Source: an uncultured Sulfolobales archaeon
GTDB lineage: Archaea > Thermoproteota > Thermoprotei_A > Sulfolobales > NBVN01
Direction: 5' to 3'
Length of the DNA: 51,373 nucleotides
Assembly (NCBI GenBank): GCA_937949785.1
Contig: CALEDH010000015.1
Coordinates: 1 to 51,373 of the forward strand
Position numbers and translations under genes: made by a program. Under the pieces are notes generated by a model that had not been told where the DNA came from, searched no databases, and worked only from the letters and a program-made list of their open reading frames with translations. Below, piece by piece: positions 17,697 to 25,961 of this stretch. Numbering within the stretch: the stretch's first letter is position 1; each line of letters begins with the position of its first letter.

Positions 17697-18662
17697 GTGG
17701 GTGACGACCGAGTCGTCGAGATTAAGGCAGGTTATAGATTACATCTAGGGTTTTACAGATTTTATGACCATCCATATATCTACGGATCTATAGGTGTATC
17801 TATTGATGAACCCTACATATCAGTTCTCATCCGTAGTAGTCCTACCTTAGAGGTTAGATGTAATACTAAGTTATGTGAAGAGTTAGTAACATCTCTCATT
17901 AAACTCCTTAATGTGGAGGGAGTTGATGTTGAGGTAAGGGGTTTCCCATACCACCACGTCGGACTTGGATCGAGGACTAGAGTACTACTAACCACATACC
18001 TAGCGCTTACCAATTACTTAGGGGTAGAACCTAATTTAACACGTATAGATAACTTACTCGGCGGTAGGAAGATCTCAGGAGTCGGGGTCTACTCCTTCCT
18101 CTATGGTAATTTAGTCGTAGATAGCGGTTTAAACGTTAATGATAGTTCCTCACACTACCCTAAACTACTCTACCTCTACGAACTGCCGAGTAATTGGTAC
18201 TTAATCGTAGTACTGCCTGAAGGTTTTAAGGGGTTAAGTGAGGGTGAGGAAGCTGACATAATCCGTAACGTTGAGGCCTTCCCTAAGCAGGAACTCCTAT
18301 ATAGGGAATTTGTAAGACTTCTAACATCCCTAAGTTTGAAGGACTTCAACATTTTCACTGAGGCGTTATCAAATATACAGCAATTAACGGGGGAGTATTT
18401 CAGTAAGTATCAAGGAGGTATGTTCGCGTTTGAGGTTAGTGAGGAACTAGCAAATTTGATGAGGTGTGGAGGTATTAGAGGTATAGGTCAGAGTAGTTGG
18501 GGGCCTACTATCTACGGCTTTACAGACAGTTACGCTAAGGCCTTAAGCATGAGGTCATCTATACTAAGCTATGCTGAGAGGAGGGGCTTAAAAGTCAGGT
18601 GCTGGGTTACTAATGTCGCTGGCTTAGGACATCAAACCTCTATCTACAGGTTAACCGCTTAA
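17697..18662 (+). CDS. Beta-ribofuranosylaminobenzene 5'-phosphate synthase
   Basis: 321 residues of the GHMP-kinase-fold family that condenses p-hydroxybenzoate (or pABA) with PRPP, the first committed step to methanopterin. Diagnostic features are the N-terminal RLHLGFYRF, FPYHHVGLGSRT (the GLGS phosphate loop, about 82-93), GRKISGVGVYSF and GQSSWGPTIYGF near residue 265. Length is typical. It starts at GTG 17697, 26 nt after the mptE-like stop, and is followed by the MptN-like ligase, giving three consecutive cofactor genes. Confidence 0.9.
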   Translation: MGDDRVVEIKAGYRLHLGFYRFYDHPYIYGSIGVSIDEPYISVLIRSSPTLEVRCNTKLCEELVTSLIKLLNVEGVDVEVRGFPYHHVGLGSRTRVLLTTYLALTNYLGVEPNLTRIDNLLGGRKISGVGVYSFLYGNLVVDSGLNVNDSSSHYPKLLYLYELPSNWYLIVVLPEGFKGLSEGEEADIIRNVEAFPKQELLYREFVRLLTSLSLKDFNIFTEALSNIQQLTGEYFSKYQGGMFAFEVSEELANLMRCGGIRGIGQSSWGPTIYGFTDSYAKALSMRSSILSYAERRGLKVRCWVTNVAGLGHQTSIYRLTA

Positions 18663-18699
18663 GAACCTATTTAAGGTATATACCTAAGACTTTATTAGG

Positions 18700-18725
18700 T
18701 TAGGTGAGGGTCTTAGGTGAGGGTC
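18700..18725 (+). repeat. 13-bp tandem duplication of the RBS/start region of the mptN-like gene
   Basis: TTAGGTGAGGGTC occurs at 18700-18712 and again at 18713-18725. Each copy carries GGTGA and a GTG. The GTG in the second copy (18717) opens the real frame; the one in the first copy (18704) is out of frame. The first copy supplies the Shine-Dalgarno sequence for the second. Confidence 0.8.
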
Positions 18726-19607
18726 GGCATAGTTCACGATTCGCCTGTACCAACACTAAGTTCTAGGCAGTTAATGCTCGCGTTCATGAAGCGGGGGGTT
18801 GAGAGCCCATATATTAGGATTTCAAAACTAGCTTCAATAATGGACGAATACGGAATTAGAGTTATGTATGGAAGCGAGTTCGGCGAATTTATCGATGCGT
18901 TAATAATAAGGAGTTTAGGCTTCATAACGACCTTAGAGCAGATTTTCAGACGTGCTGATGTGCTTAAACAGTTAGAGTTTTCGGGGACCTTAATAATTAA
19001 CCCTATAGAATCTATGTTAAAAGCTCGTGATAAGTATGCATCTATAATGACTCTTAAGTCAGTTGGTATACGTGTCCCCCCAACAGCTGTTGTTGAGGAT
19101 GTTTTCACCGCAGTTGAGATATGTAGGAAGTGGGGTGATGTGGTCATCAAACCTATGATGGGTAGTATGGGCTACGGATCTGTGAGGACGTCTGACCCAG
19201 ATATGGTTTTCACGATAGCTAAGACATGGCTGACTCACGGCCAACCCATCTACATCCAAAAATACGTACCTAAGCCTAACAGAGATATTAGAGTCTTCGT
19301 AGTTGGTGATAACGTTTTAGGCGGTTATTACAGATACGCACCTAATGGTAGTTGGAAGACTAACATAGCTCAAGGCGCACGTACTGAGAGGATAACGAAG
19401 CTAAGTGATGAGGTTATTGATATGGCATTAAAATCTGTTAAAGTATTAAAACTCCACTACGCTGGGGTTGACATCGGTGAGAGTGAGGAAGGCTTCACGT
19501 TATTCGAGGTTAACGCAGCTCCTCAGTGGTCAGGATTTGTGTCGACTACCGGTATAAACCCGTGTGAAAGCATAGCCGAATATGTGATTAAGTTGCTTAG
19601 GAGTTAA
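18717..19607 (+). CDS. mptN: ATP-grasp alpha-L-glutamate ligase, RimK/MptN-like
   Basis: 296 residues, the usual RimK/MptN length. It has VVIKPMMGSMGYGSVR (about 141-156, the ATP-binding lysine and flexible loop), IYIQKYVPK, DIRVFVVG, and the C-terminal LFEVNAAPQWSGF that carries the Mg-binding Glu and Asn. In methanogens MptN adds glutamate to tetrahydromethanopterin to give tetrahydrosarcinapterin. Its position after mptE and the beta-RFAP synthase gene favours this substrate over ribosomal protein S6 or lysine-pathway carriers. The start is GTG at 18717. Confidence 0.75.
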   Translation: MRVGIVHDSPVPTLSSRQLMLAFMKRGVESPYIRISKLASIMDEYGIRVMYGSEFGEFIDALIIRSLGFITTLEQIFRRADVLKQLEFSGTLIINPIESMLKARDKYASIMTLKSVGIRVPPTAVVEDVFTAVEICRKWGDVVIKPMMGSMGYGSVRTSDPDMVFTIAKTWLTHGQPIYIQKYVPKPNRDIRVFVVGDNVLGGYYRYAPNGSWKTNIAQGARTERITKLSDEVIDMALKSVKVLKLHYAGVDIGESEEGFTLFEVNAAPQWSGFVSTTGINPCESIAEYVIKLLRS

Positions 19608-19733
19608 TTTATCCGTCTAACCTAGCGTTAACTTCCGTCACATCGGGCCTTCCCTCTACGAGGGCTTTCTGGAAGAACTCATCACGAGTTAAACTCTAAG
19701 CCTAACACTAAGCGGAGGTAGTTTTAAAGCCCT

Positions 19734-20216
19734 TTAAGCAGTATGTTGTGAGAGGATTTCAATAACTTCGTAGGGGGTTCGCAACGTTCTAAGAACGTAT
19801 AGGACCTTAACTTCCGCTAAGTTCCCCACACTACCTAAACCATCAACTATTCTCGCTAATTCCTTATTATCTGACGCTACAACCTTAACTAAGACTTGAT
19901 GTTCACCAGATACTTCATACGCCTCAACAACACCTAAGTGATTGGCTACGTGACTTAAGGATTCCTCATAATTCTTAGGGGATACCTTCAACAACATGTA
20001 GGCTACTACGATAAAGCCTAACCTACTTAAATCTACGTTAACGGTAAAGCCCTTTAAAATGCCTAACTTACTTAGCCTTTTAATCCTTAAGTATATTGTT
20101 GACTCACTTAGGTTTAATTCCTCAGCAATCCTCCTATAAGGCATCCTCCCATTACTAAGTAATAACCTCAGTATCGACCTATCAACGTCGTCAATATATT
20201 CAACCTTCCCGGACAT
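19734..20216 (-). CDS. Lrp/AsnC family transcriptional regulator
   Basis: 160 residues. The helix-turn-helix DRSILRLLLSNGRMPYRRIAEELNLSESTIYLRIKRL spans about residues 11-50. It is followed by the RAM ligand-binding domain (GEHQVLVKV near residue 110). This is a full-length Lrp-type repressor or activator that senses amino acids or related ligands. It is convergent with the cofactor cluster; its targets are not evident. Confidence 0.9.
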   Translation of the reverse strand: MSGKVEYIDDVDRSILRLLLSNGRMPYRRIAEELNLSESTIYLRIKRLSKLGILKGFTVNVDLSRLGFIVVAYMLLKVSPKNYEESLSHVANHLGVVEAYEVSGEHQVLVKVVASDNKELARIVDGLGSVGNLAEVKVLYVLRTLRTPYEVIEILSQHTA

Positions 20217-20239
20217 CCTAACACACCGTTAACGTAGGT

Positions 20240-20476
20240 CTAACCACATCTGTTAAACCTATTCTCGATAACGACTACGATATTACTTCCTAACTCATAC
20301 GCATCTATAACTGAGAGCCCGTTGGAAATAGCCTCAGATGGTATTAACGTAATTAAAATCTCATCATGTAAAGCGACCTCAACCCTCTCACCGCATTTTA
20401 AGGTATTAGAAAGCCTCTTCATCAACTCTTTCACCTCAGGATACGTAAAAGCATCATAATTCATCTCAGACTTCAA
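20240..20476 (-). CDS. Small conserved-looking protein of unknown function
   Basis: 78 residues, mixed alpha/beta, no motif I recognise, not membrane-bound. It begins with ATG at 20476 and lies between a divergent promoter (TATA-like stretch 20481-20500) and the Lrp gene 24 nt downstream, so it may be co-transcribed with the regulator. Its TATA spacing and codon use like its neighbours support a real gene. Confidence 0.5.
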   Translation of the reverse strand: MKSEMNYDAFTYPEVKELMKRLSNTLKCGERVEVALHDEILITLIPSEAISNGLSVIDAYELGSNIVVVIENRFNRCG

Positions 20477-20480
20477 CCTC

Positions 20481-20505
20481 GTTTTAATATATTTTTAAAT
20501 TCCCA
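20481..20505. promoter_or_regulatory. A+T-rich divergent promoter between two small genes
   Basis: GTTTTAATATATTTTTAAAT contains TATA-like sequence on both strands, between starts at 20476 (minus) and 20531 (plus). Confidence 0.4.
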
Positions 20506-20530
20506 TACTTATAGTTTTTACGGTTACAAC

Positions 20531-20848
20531 GTGTTTAGAATTGTTTACACTGTCAGAGCTGAGAGTCCTGAGAGAATATCATTAGGCATTAATGAGTTGA
20601 TTAAAGACCTGACTGAGAACTATGGAGGTGAGTATTCTAAAGTCGGTCTAAGCGTTGTATGGTCTCATAACGATACGATGATTAAAACGATTATTGAAAG
20701 CGTGGGTATGCCGCCTACCCTACCGTTAGGGCTTTACGAATTTAAGGTAGTGGTAGAGGGTTTGAAAAGTGATGAAGTGGTAAGAATATCTAAAACAGTC
20801 ATAGCAGTTCTTAAGAAGTATGAATTGCTCATAACGCTTAGCGGCTAA
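20531..20848 (+). CDS. Small alpha/beta protein, unknown function
   Basis: 105 residues from a GTG start. The pattern beta-alpha-beta (FRIVYTVRAES, a helix, GLSVVWS, TIIESVG, YEFKVVVEG, a helix, YELLITLSG) suggests a ferredoxin-like fold with one domain. No cysteine or catalytic motif is visible. It is divergent from the 78-residue gene. I do not recognise a family. Confidence 0.5.
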   Translation: MFRIVYTVRAESPERISLGINELIKDLTENYGGEYSKVGLSVVWSHNDTMIKTIIESVGMPPTLPLGLYEFKVVVEGLKSDEVVRISKTVIAVLKKYELLITLSG

Positions 20849-20997
20849 TATAACGTGTTTAAGCTTCTGAGCTAGTAGTCTTCAGTAAGCGTACATGGCT
20901 TCTTAGGATTTAATAGTCTAATACTATCCCGTAAAACCATGTTGGTATTACATATCCTCCACGACATCTGATTACAGCCCCCTACATCTAAATATTC

Positions 20998-21723
20998 CTA
21001 AGCATAGAGGTGAAGTAAAGCTATAGCTATGTATGTAATTATGGTTGACGCAGCAGGTATTAAGGATAGAGCGTCGTAGGCGTTCAGCCCACCAATAATT
21101 AACCTTCTGATGTTGTAGAAGGTTATCTTATTTAAATTCATTAAATCCACCCCTAATAAAACTGACATATACGCTACTAGATATGAGTAGTGAATGCTTA
21201 ATAGCCTATAACCACCGGTGATGGCGTTCATCACCAAGCAGAGTGAAGATATTATTAACGATGTGATGAGTAGCGGGACAGCTAGGCCTAAACCCCTAAT
21301 AACTATGGAAACCCTGTTAATTATTAAGGTTGATATAGCTATGAGTATTAGGGTAGTTATTACTGAGGTCATACCGTATGATACTACTATGATGGTGAAC
21401 AATAACGTGGACACTGTAAGTGGGATTAGAGCTCCGCCTAAGTTAAATTCTACGGCAACCGTTCTTATAGCCCTAAACCTAAGTGACTGCACTAGGAAAT
21501 CGTCATGTAGTTTAATAACACTAGCTTTCTTCAACTCATTGAATAACTCTACATTACTAAGAGGTAGGTTAAACCTACCTAAGATGTTTGACGTTAGGAC
21601 TGTTAGTAAGGCTAGGAACGTGGATTCATATGCGTTTAAACCTATGCTAGAGAATATTAGTAGGTATGTGATTATTAGTAAAGTATTAACTGATGATGCC
21701 ATCAGCATTATGTTAGGGGTCAA
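20998..21723 (-). CDS. DUF1614 family membrane protein
   Basis: 241 residues with about seven hydrophobic segments. NLGGALIPLTVS, GLGLAVPLLI, LGVDLMNL and IGGLNAYDALSLIP follow the order of the DUF1614 family (NxGGALIP, GxGIAxPA, GADLLNL, GGAGxFDGIFL), although the last motif is diverged. The family is archaeal and bacterial, of unknown function, and its conserved Asp, Asn and Gly residues in helices suggest an intramembrane enzyme or transporter. It lies about 100 nt downstream of the VirB4-like gene on the same strand and could be read through from that operon. Confidence 0.6.
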   Translation of the reverse strand: MTPNIMLMASSVNTLLIITYLLIFSSIGLNAYESTFLALLTVLTSNILGRFNLPLSNVELFNELKKASVIKLHDDFLVQSLRFRAIRTVAVEFNLGGALIPLTVSTLLFTIIVVSYGMTSVITTLILIAISTLIINRVSIVIRGLGLAVPLLITSLIISSLCLVMNAITGGYRLLSIHYSYLVAYMSVLLGVDLMNLNKITFYNIRRLIIGGLNAYDALSLIPAASTIITYIAIALLHLYA

Positions 21724-21825
21724 TAAACTCCCTCACAGATATTTCTTAACTTGAAGATCGTTTAAATAGGCTACACCCTATATGGCAGGTGGTCCCGTAG
21801 GTAGGGCTAACCCCACCAACGAAAT

Positions 21826-23559
21826 CTATATTTCATGATCAAATCTAACCGGAATCGGCCTAGGGTCTGGTAGAATACGTATTAGCGCATCCCCCCTACT
21901 TAACAGTAGGGAGTAGTCCCGAACTTCATCATATGAGACCCTTATATATTTTGAGAGGTCCTTCCAGTATGCTACGTCAGGTGATGGTAAAGCTATGAGT
22001 AAGCCCGCGTTTTCTACGTATTCCTTACTCAGCTCACCTAAGTCATAAAGGCTTTGAGTGGCTAATGCTATTGACGCTCCGTAACCTCTCCCCAATTTAA
22101 GTAATTTAAGGAGTGAGCGGGCCTTATTCTGTAGGAACTGCCATGCCTCATCAATCACTACTTGAACCCTAGGTATGCGGTTCTCACCAACGTTACCCAT
22201 GTAGAGTAGTTGCACTACGTTGAAGAACACAGACATAGATAGGTTTAGGTAATCCACCCCTAATACCGATATATTCGATAGGTTTACTATGGTTATTGGG
22301 GCTGACTTACTTATAGCGTTAATTAATGATGTACCACGGTCTAAGGATTCTAAGGTGTTTATCATCCGCATCAACTTATATTGGATGTACTCATCATCTA
22401 CAGATGCTGTTACATCCTTAATAACACCCCAGAAGTTACTGAGATTATCTTCAGTAAATTCGAACGCCTCGCTGAAAACCTTGTAGAGAGATGCTGTAAC
22501 CACCTTATCATCACTTAATAACATTGCATTATCAACGATTTCCGTTAGGTATGTTGCTCTGAAGCTCTTAGGCACTAACCTCATCAAGTGGTTAATGCCT
22601 AAGCCGATCTCAACGCCTAAGTTAACGACTTCAGCGTTATAACCCCTCCTTAACAACCTATCCCTATACTCATTTTTAACATCCGCTATGAATGCCTTAA
22701 CCGTATACGTGTTACATGTTCTGAGTAACATCGTTATCAACGTTTCAGTCTTCCCTATACCTGAAGGACCTACCACCAATATGTGTGGGTTTAAACATTT
22801 CTCGACATTCCAGTAAACATCTTCAGATGTCAGTATGTTAGACCCTAAGTAAACTCCCGTACTCCTTAAATCAAACCTAGTACGCATACTTATTATGTGT
22901 GGGTTGAAGATAGCTAATATAACTGACGCCATTCTCGAGAAATACTTAAATCTAAGAAGCTTAGTCATAATTAAATCATATAGTCCGTAGGTATGACCTC
23001 GAAAAAACATCTGAAGCAGAGCCTTACCTTCAACACCTTTTAACTCACTAGTAATCACGCCTAGAGATTCTAAGGTCTTCATAAGGAGTGATGCCCTAAT
23101 ATTAAGTAGTTTGACAACGTCCTCCTCGGAATTACTGCAGGCTTCAACGACGTAGTAAGCTAGTACATCGTATGGTTGTATTCCATGCTTAACTATCTTC
23201 TCCTTAAACTTCATGAATTTCTCAAGGTCTGCTCTTGCCTTAACGTTAGACGGGCTTACATCAATGGTTATCAGTAAGTTCTGAATCTTCTTATTAATCT
23301 CTGAAACCACTCTCTCCTTATCTAAAGGTTTGAAGATAGCCCTCACCTCTACAGGGAAGCCTAGGTTAAGAGAGTTGAAGTAAGTCTTCAAATACTTAAG
23401 GACTTCCTGCTCACCTAAATCGTTAATCGAGGTTATGACGTTACTAACCTTAACTATTTTCTTACCGCAGAACTCTCTATCAGACTTCCTGAAAGTAATT
23501 AATCCGTTGTTAAATACCTTAACATCATCTAATTTGAGAGATTCTGAGGCTATCCCCAC
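21826..23559 (-). CDS. VirB4/HerA-family ATPase, CedB/TedB-like
   Basis: 577 residues. The N-terminal 230 residues are a soluble alpha/beta region. Then comes Walker A GPSGIGKTE (about 264-272), FIADVKNEYRDRL (a typical HerA/FtsK/VirB4 strand), Walker B VVIDEAWQFL (about 475-484), and LGRGYGASIALATQSL with the arginine finger and sensor glutamine of VirB4/TrwB ATPases. Such ATPases form hexamers that move DNA or power conjugation-type secretion. It overlaps the 803-residue gene by 10 nt and closes the pilus operon. In Sulfolobales the comparable CedB drives DNA import. No transmembrane helix is seen. Confidence 0.8.
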   Translation of the reverse strand: MGIASESLKLDDVKVFNNGLITFRKSDREFCGKKIVKVSNVITSINDLGEQEVLKYLKTYFNSLNLGFPVEVRAIFKPLDKERVVSEINKKIQNLLITIDVSPSNVKARADLEKFMKFKEKIVKHGIQPYDVLAYYVVEACSNSEEDVVKLLNIRASLLMKTLESLGVITSELKGVEGKALLQMFFRGHTYGLYDLIMTKLLRFKYFSRMASVILAIFNPHIISMRTRFDLRSTGVYLGSNILTSEDVYWNVEKCLNPHILVVGPSGIGKTETLITMLLRTCNTYTVKAFIADVKNEYRDRLLRRGYNAEVVNLGVEIGLGINHLMRLVPKSFRATYLTEIVDNAMLLSDDKVVTASLYKVFSEAFEFTEDNLSNFWGVIKDVTASVDDEYIQYKLMRMINTLESLDRGTSLINAISKSAPITIVNLSNISVLGVDYLNLSMSVFFNVVQLLYMGNVGENRIPRVQVVIDEAWQFLQNKARSLLKLLKLGRGYGASIALATQSLYDLGELSKEYVENAGLLIALPSPDVAYWKDLSKYIRVSYDEVRDYSLLLSRGDALIRILPDPRPIPVRFDHEI

Positions 23560-25961
23560 ATCCCTCCCAGAATTAATAGTTTATTCTTAAGAAGTGTTGC
23601 AGTATTAAAACCAAGTTCTAAGTACTTCTTGATTAGAGCTGTGTTATCCACAGTAAGTACTTCCTTAAAACCATTACATAACACCACAACTTTGAGATCG
23701 CCGTTAATAAGGTCTTCAACCTCTAACTCTAAAACACCTCTACTACCTACTAAGTAGGCAGTCCTACCCCCTACTAATGCGAGTACAACACCGTCGCCCA
23801 GCAAATTATATGAGATCTTCAACTTGACGTTACCGACACTACCCATACATGGTTCAATACCTAACCAACTAATTGGGTAGGCAGACCTAACATCTAATTT
23901 AATGTCCTTAAGTAGGAGTCCATCAACACATCTAATGTTCTCACTAACATACGGTTTTAAATCACTACCGAAACCTAAGTTTAAGTTGATAGGGGCTTCA
24001 CCCCTCACTATGCTGTACTTCCTCCAAGTAATGCCGTCATAACCATAGCTATACTCTACGACAGCAGGTAGTAAACACTCATTTAAGATAACTTCGTTAA
24101 CGCCGTGGAATACCTTGTTGTTTGAGCATGTTACGGTTAATTTTATAGGTACTTCAACACCTCTCAGGAATGAGGGACTTACGACCAACTTAGAGGAACA
24201 CGTACCCAACATCTTAATTTTATAGCTTAAACTACTTAACGGGTCTTCTACTAAGTACTTACTTAGATCTAAAGTGATTACACCTACATGTTCGTTACGG
24301 CTAAACCACCTATACGTCATTAATATCTGCAGTGCTTTATCGTTAGTTTTTAACGTATCCGTAATGGTTAAGTCGTTAATCCCCGGTCTAAGAATATGGG
24401 AATTCTGCTTAAGGATTTCATCACCTCCACCACTATTTGCTAAGTACGTAATAGATAGTTGAACTTCATCAGGTGTCGGGTTAAACACTTTCAAACACAT
24501 CTTCACTAAGGTGTTCTCCTCCGTCCCATCTACGAATCCGTTTAAGGACTGCTTAACTTCATCGATGATTGAGTCCTTAAGCTCAACCCTGCTAGACCGT
24601 ATACCTAATTCGTTAACAACCTGGGCGAGCACTGCGTCGAGAATTACCTTAAATTTTAATTCCTTACCAAGTATTAATGGTTTAACGCTAAATGATTTTG
24701 ACTTAGAACTTCCCTCACAATTTTTATAGTGGATTTCCACCGGCCCTTTAATTAGTAGCCTTGAATTACTATACCACGGGGTTATCGTTAGGGTTGGATA
24801 GCCATCAACGCTTAAGTCCGCCTTGTCAAGACGTATATCAGCATCGTAGAGTTCGTCTAAGTCGTAAGTTAGGATATTACCATCATGTATACATATTAAG
24901 TTTTCGTTAATTAGACCGCATTCTAAGGGTCTGAAGGATGAGATATGCGATGTCCGCATGTAGAGTTCTAAAGACCTTGAACTCCTTAGGATTATGTAAT
25001 CACCACCGACACCACCGTACAGTGCCTTAGACCTCGTGATGACCTTCCACACATTACCGATGACCATGTAGGGATTACCGTTTGAGATCGTTATTAGTTC
25101 CCCACTCCGTAATTTCCCAACGACCTTAGGCTTAGATGGGATTAGTAATTGGTTGAAATTCCTACCGTCAAACCTAACCAACACGTTGAAACTTCTGTCG
25201 TACAGCACGTATTCATGATTTACATGTGCTATTGGTTCTAACGTGAAAGGTATCTTCAACGCCTCTATAATAGATATTAGATAGTTGCTGTTAGAACACC
25301 TTATAATTCCTAAACCATCACCTACTAATAATTCCTCAACTGAGGTACATCTATCTAATTCGTAGATCTTACCTAGATTTAAGAACTTAAAGCACATCGC
25401 TGCGTAGTACTTTCTCCTATTCTTGAATACCACTAATGCGGTAGTACGTGAATCCACGTAATGTAGATCCTGAACTTCAATAACCTTATCCTTAATTTGA
25501 GGTATTACTAAGAATTTCCTATGATTACTGCTGATAGACGTTATAGACCCACCTAAACCCCTAACCTCAACATCATCATAACCTCTTAGTAAGACCTCCT
25601 CATCCCCGGTAATGATGTTGAATAATGTTAACATATCATCACATGCCTTCAACATTAAACCGTTGCCTACAGCATACACCTCACAACCTACGGATAGCCT
25701 ACTACCATCAAGTAGGCGTATCTCAGAACCCCTATCACTCCTAACCACCCAGAACCCCTCATACGTAGTTGTTAGGTCTTCATTAACTACGACGTTAGGT
25801 GTTTCATTAAAGCTACTGACAATAGGTTTAACTACTATTTTATTGAGGGGTAAGTTCTTAATTAGGACCCACCTATTAATAACTTCCTTAAATTCCTCAG
25901 CACCTAATCCTTCGTAGAGGTTCACAATACTAGTTAAGTTAGGAAGCCTCAACCAACACAC
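23550..25961 (-). CDS. Large soluble beta-rich protein of the pilus operon, unknown
   Basis: 803 residues, not recognised. Residues 1 to about 370 show repeated short beta strands with loop spacing like a WD/beta-propeller (for example EEVLLRGYDDVEVRGLGGSI, HEYVLYDRSFNVLVRFDG). Residues about 400-760 look like successive immunoglobulin-like beta-sandwich domains with paired cysteines. No signal peptide or clear membrane helix is present. It overlaps the platform gene by 13 nt upstream and the VirB4-like gene by 10 nt downstream, so it is made in step with both. Position and lack of homology recall UpsX, the uncharacterised protein of Sulfolobales ups operons. That is an analogy, not a demonstrated homology. 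Confidence 0.6.
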   Translation of the reverse strand: MCWLRLPNLTSIVNLYEGLGAEEFKEVINRWVLIKNLPLNKIVVKPIVSSFNETPNVVVNEDLTTTYEGFWVVRSDRGSEIRLLDGSRLSVGCEVYAVGNGLMLKACDDMLTLFNIITGDEEVLLRGYDDVEVRGLGGSITSISSNHRKFLVIPQIKDKVIEVQDLHYVDSRTTALVVFKNRRKYYAAMCFKFLNLGKIYELDRCTSVEELLVGDGLGIIRCSNSNYLISIIEALKIPFTLEPIAHVNHEYVLYDRSFNVLVRFDGRNFNQLLIPSKPKVVGKLRSGELITISNGNPYMVIGNVWKVITRSKALYGGVGGDYIILRSSRSLELYMRTSHISSFRPLECGLINENLICIHDGNILTYDLDELYDADIRLDKADLSVDGYPTLTITPWYSNSRLLIKGPVEIHYKNCEGSSKSKSFSVKPLILGKELKFKVILDAVLAQVVNELGIRSSRVELKDSIIDEVKQSLNGFVDGTEENTLVKMCLKVFNPTPDEVQLSITYLANSGGGDEILKQNSHILRPGINDLTITDTLKTNDKALQILMTYRWFSRNEHVGVITLDLSKYLVEDPLSSLSYKIKMLGTCSSKLVVSPSFLRGVEVPIKLTVTCSNNKVFHGVNEVILNECLLPAVVEYSYGYDGITWRKYSIVRGEAPINLNLGFGSDLKPYVSENIRCVDGLLLKDIKLDVRSAYPISWLGIEPCMGSVGNVKLKISYNLLGDGVVLALVGGRTAYLVGSRGVLELEVEDLINGDLKVVVLCNGFKEVLTVDNTALIKKYLELGFNTATLLKNKLLILGGMWG

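Noticed and set aside
19612-19690. Minus-strand frame reading RDEFFQKALVEGRPDVTEVNARLDG downstream of the Lrp gene
   Set aside because: It looks protein-like but is cut off by a stop a few codons upstream and has no start; it may be a gene remnant but is too short to support.
21218-21754. 178-codon plus-strand ORF
   Set aside because: It lies opposite the DUF1614 gene and has poor protein-like composition; the minus-strand frame has membrane helices and family motifs.
21724-21825. GGTGG...CCACC hairpin as a terminator or riboswitch before the VirB4 gene 3' end
   Set aside because: Short stem with a long loop and no flanking T-run; not strong enough to report as a feature.
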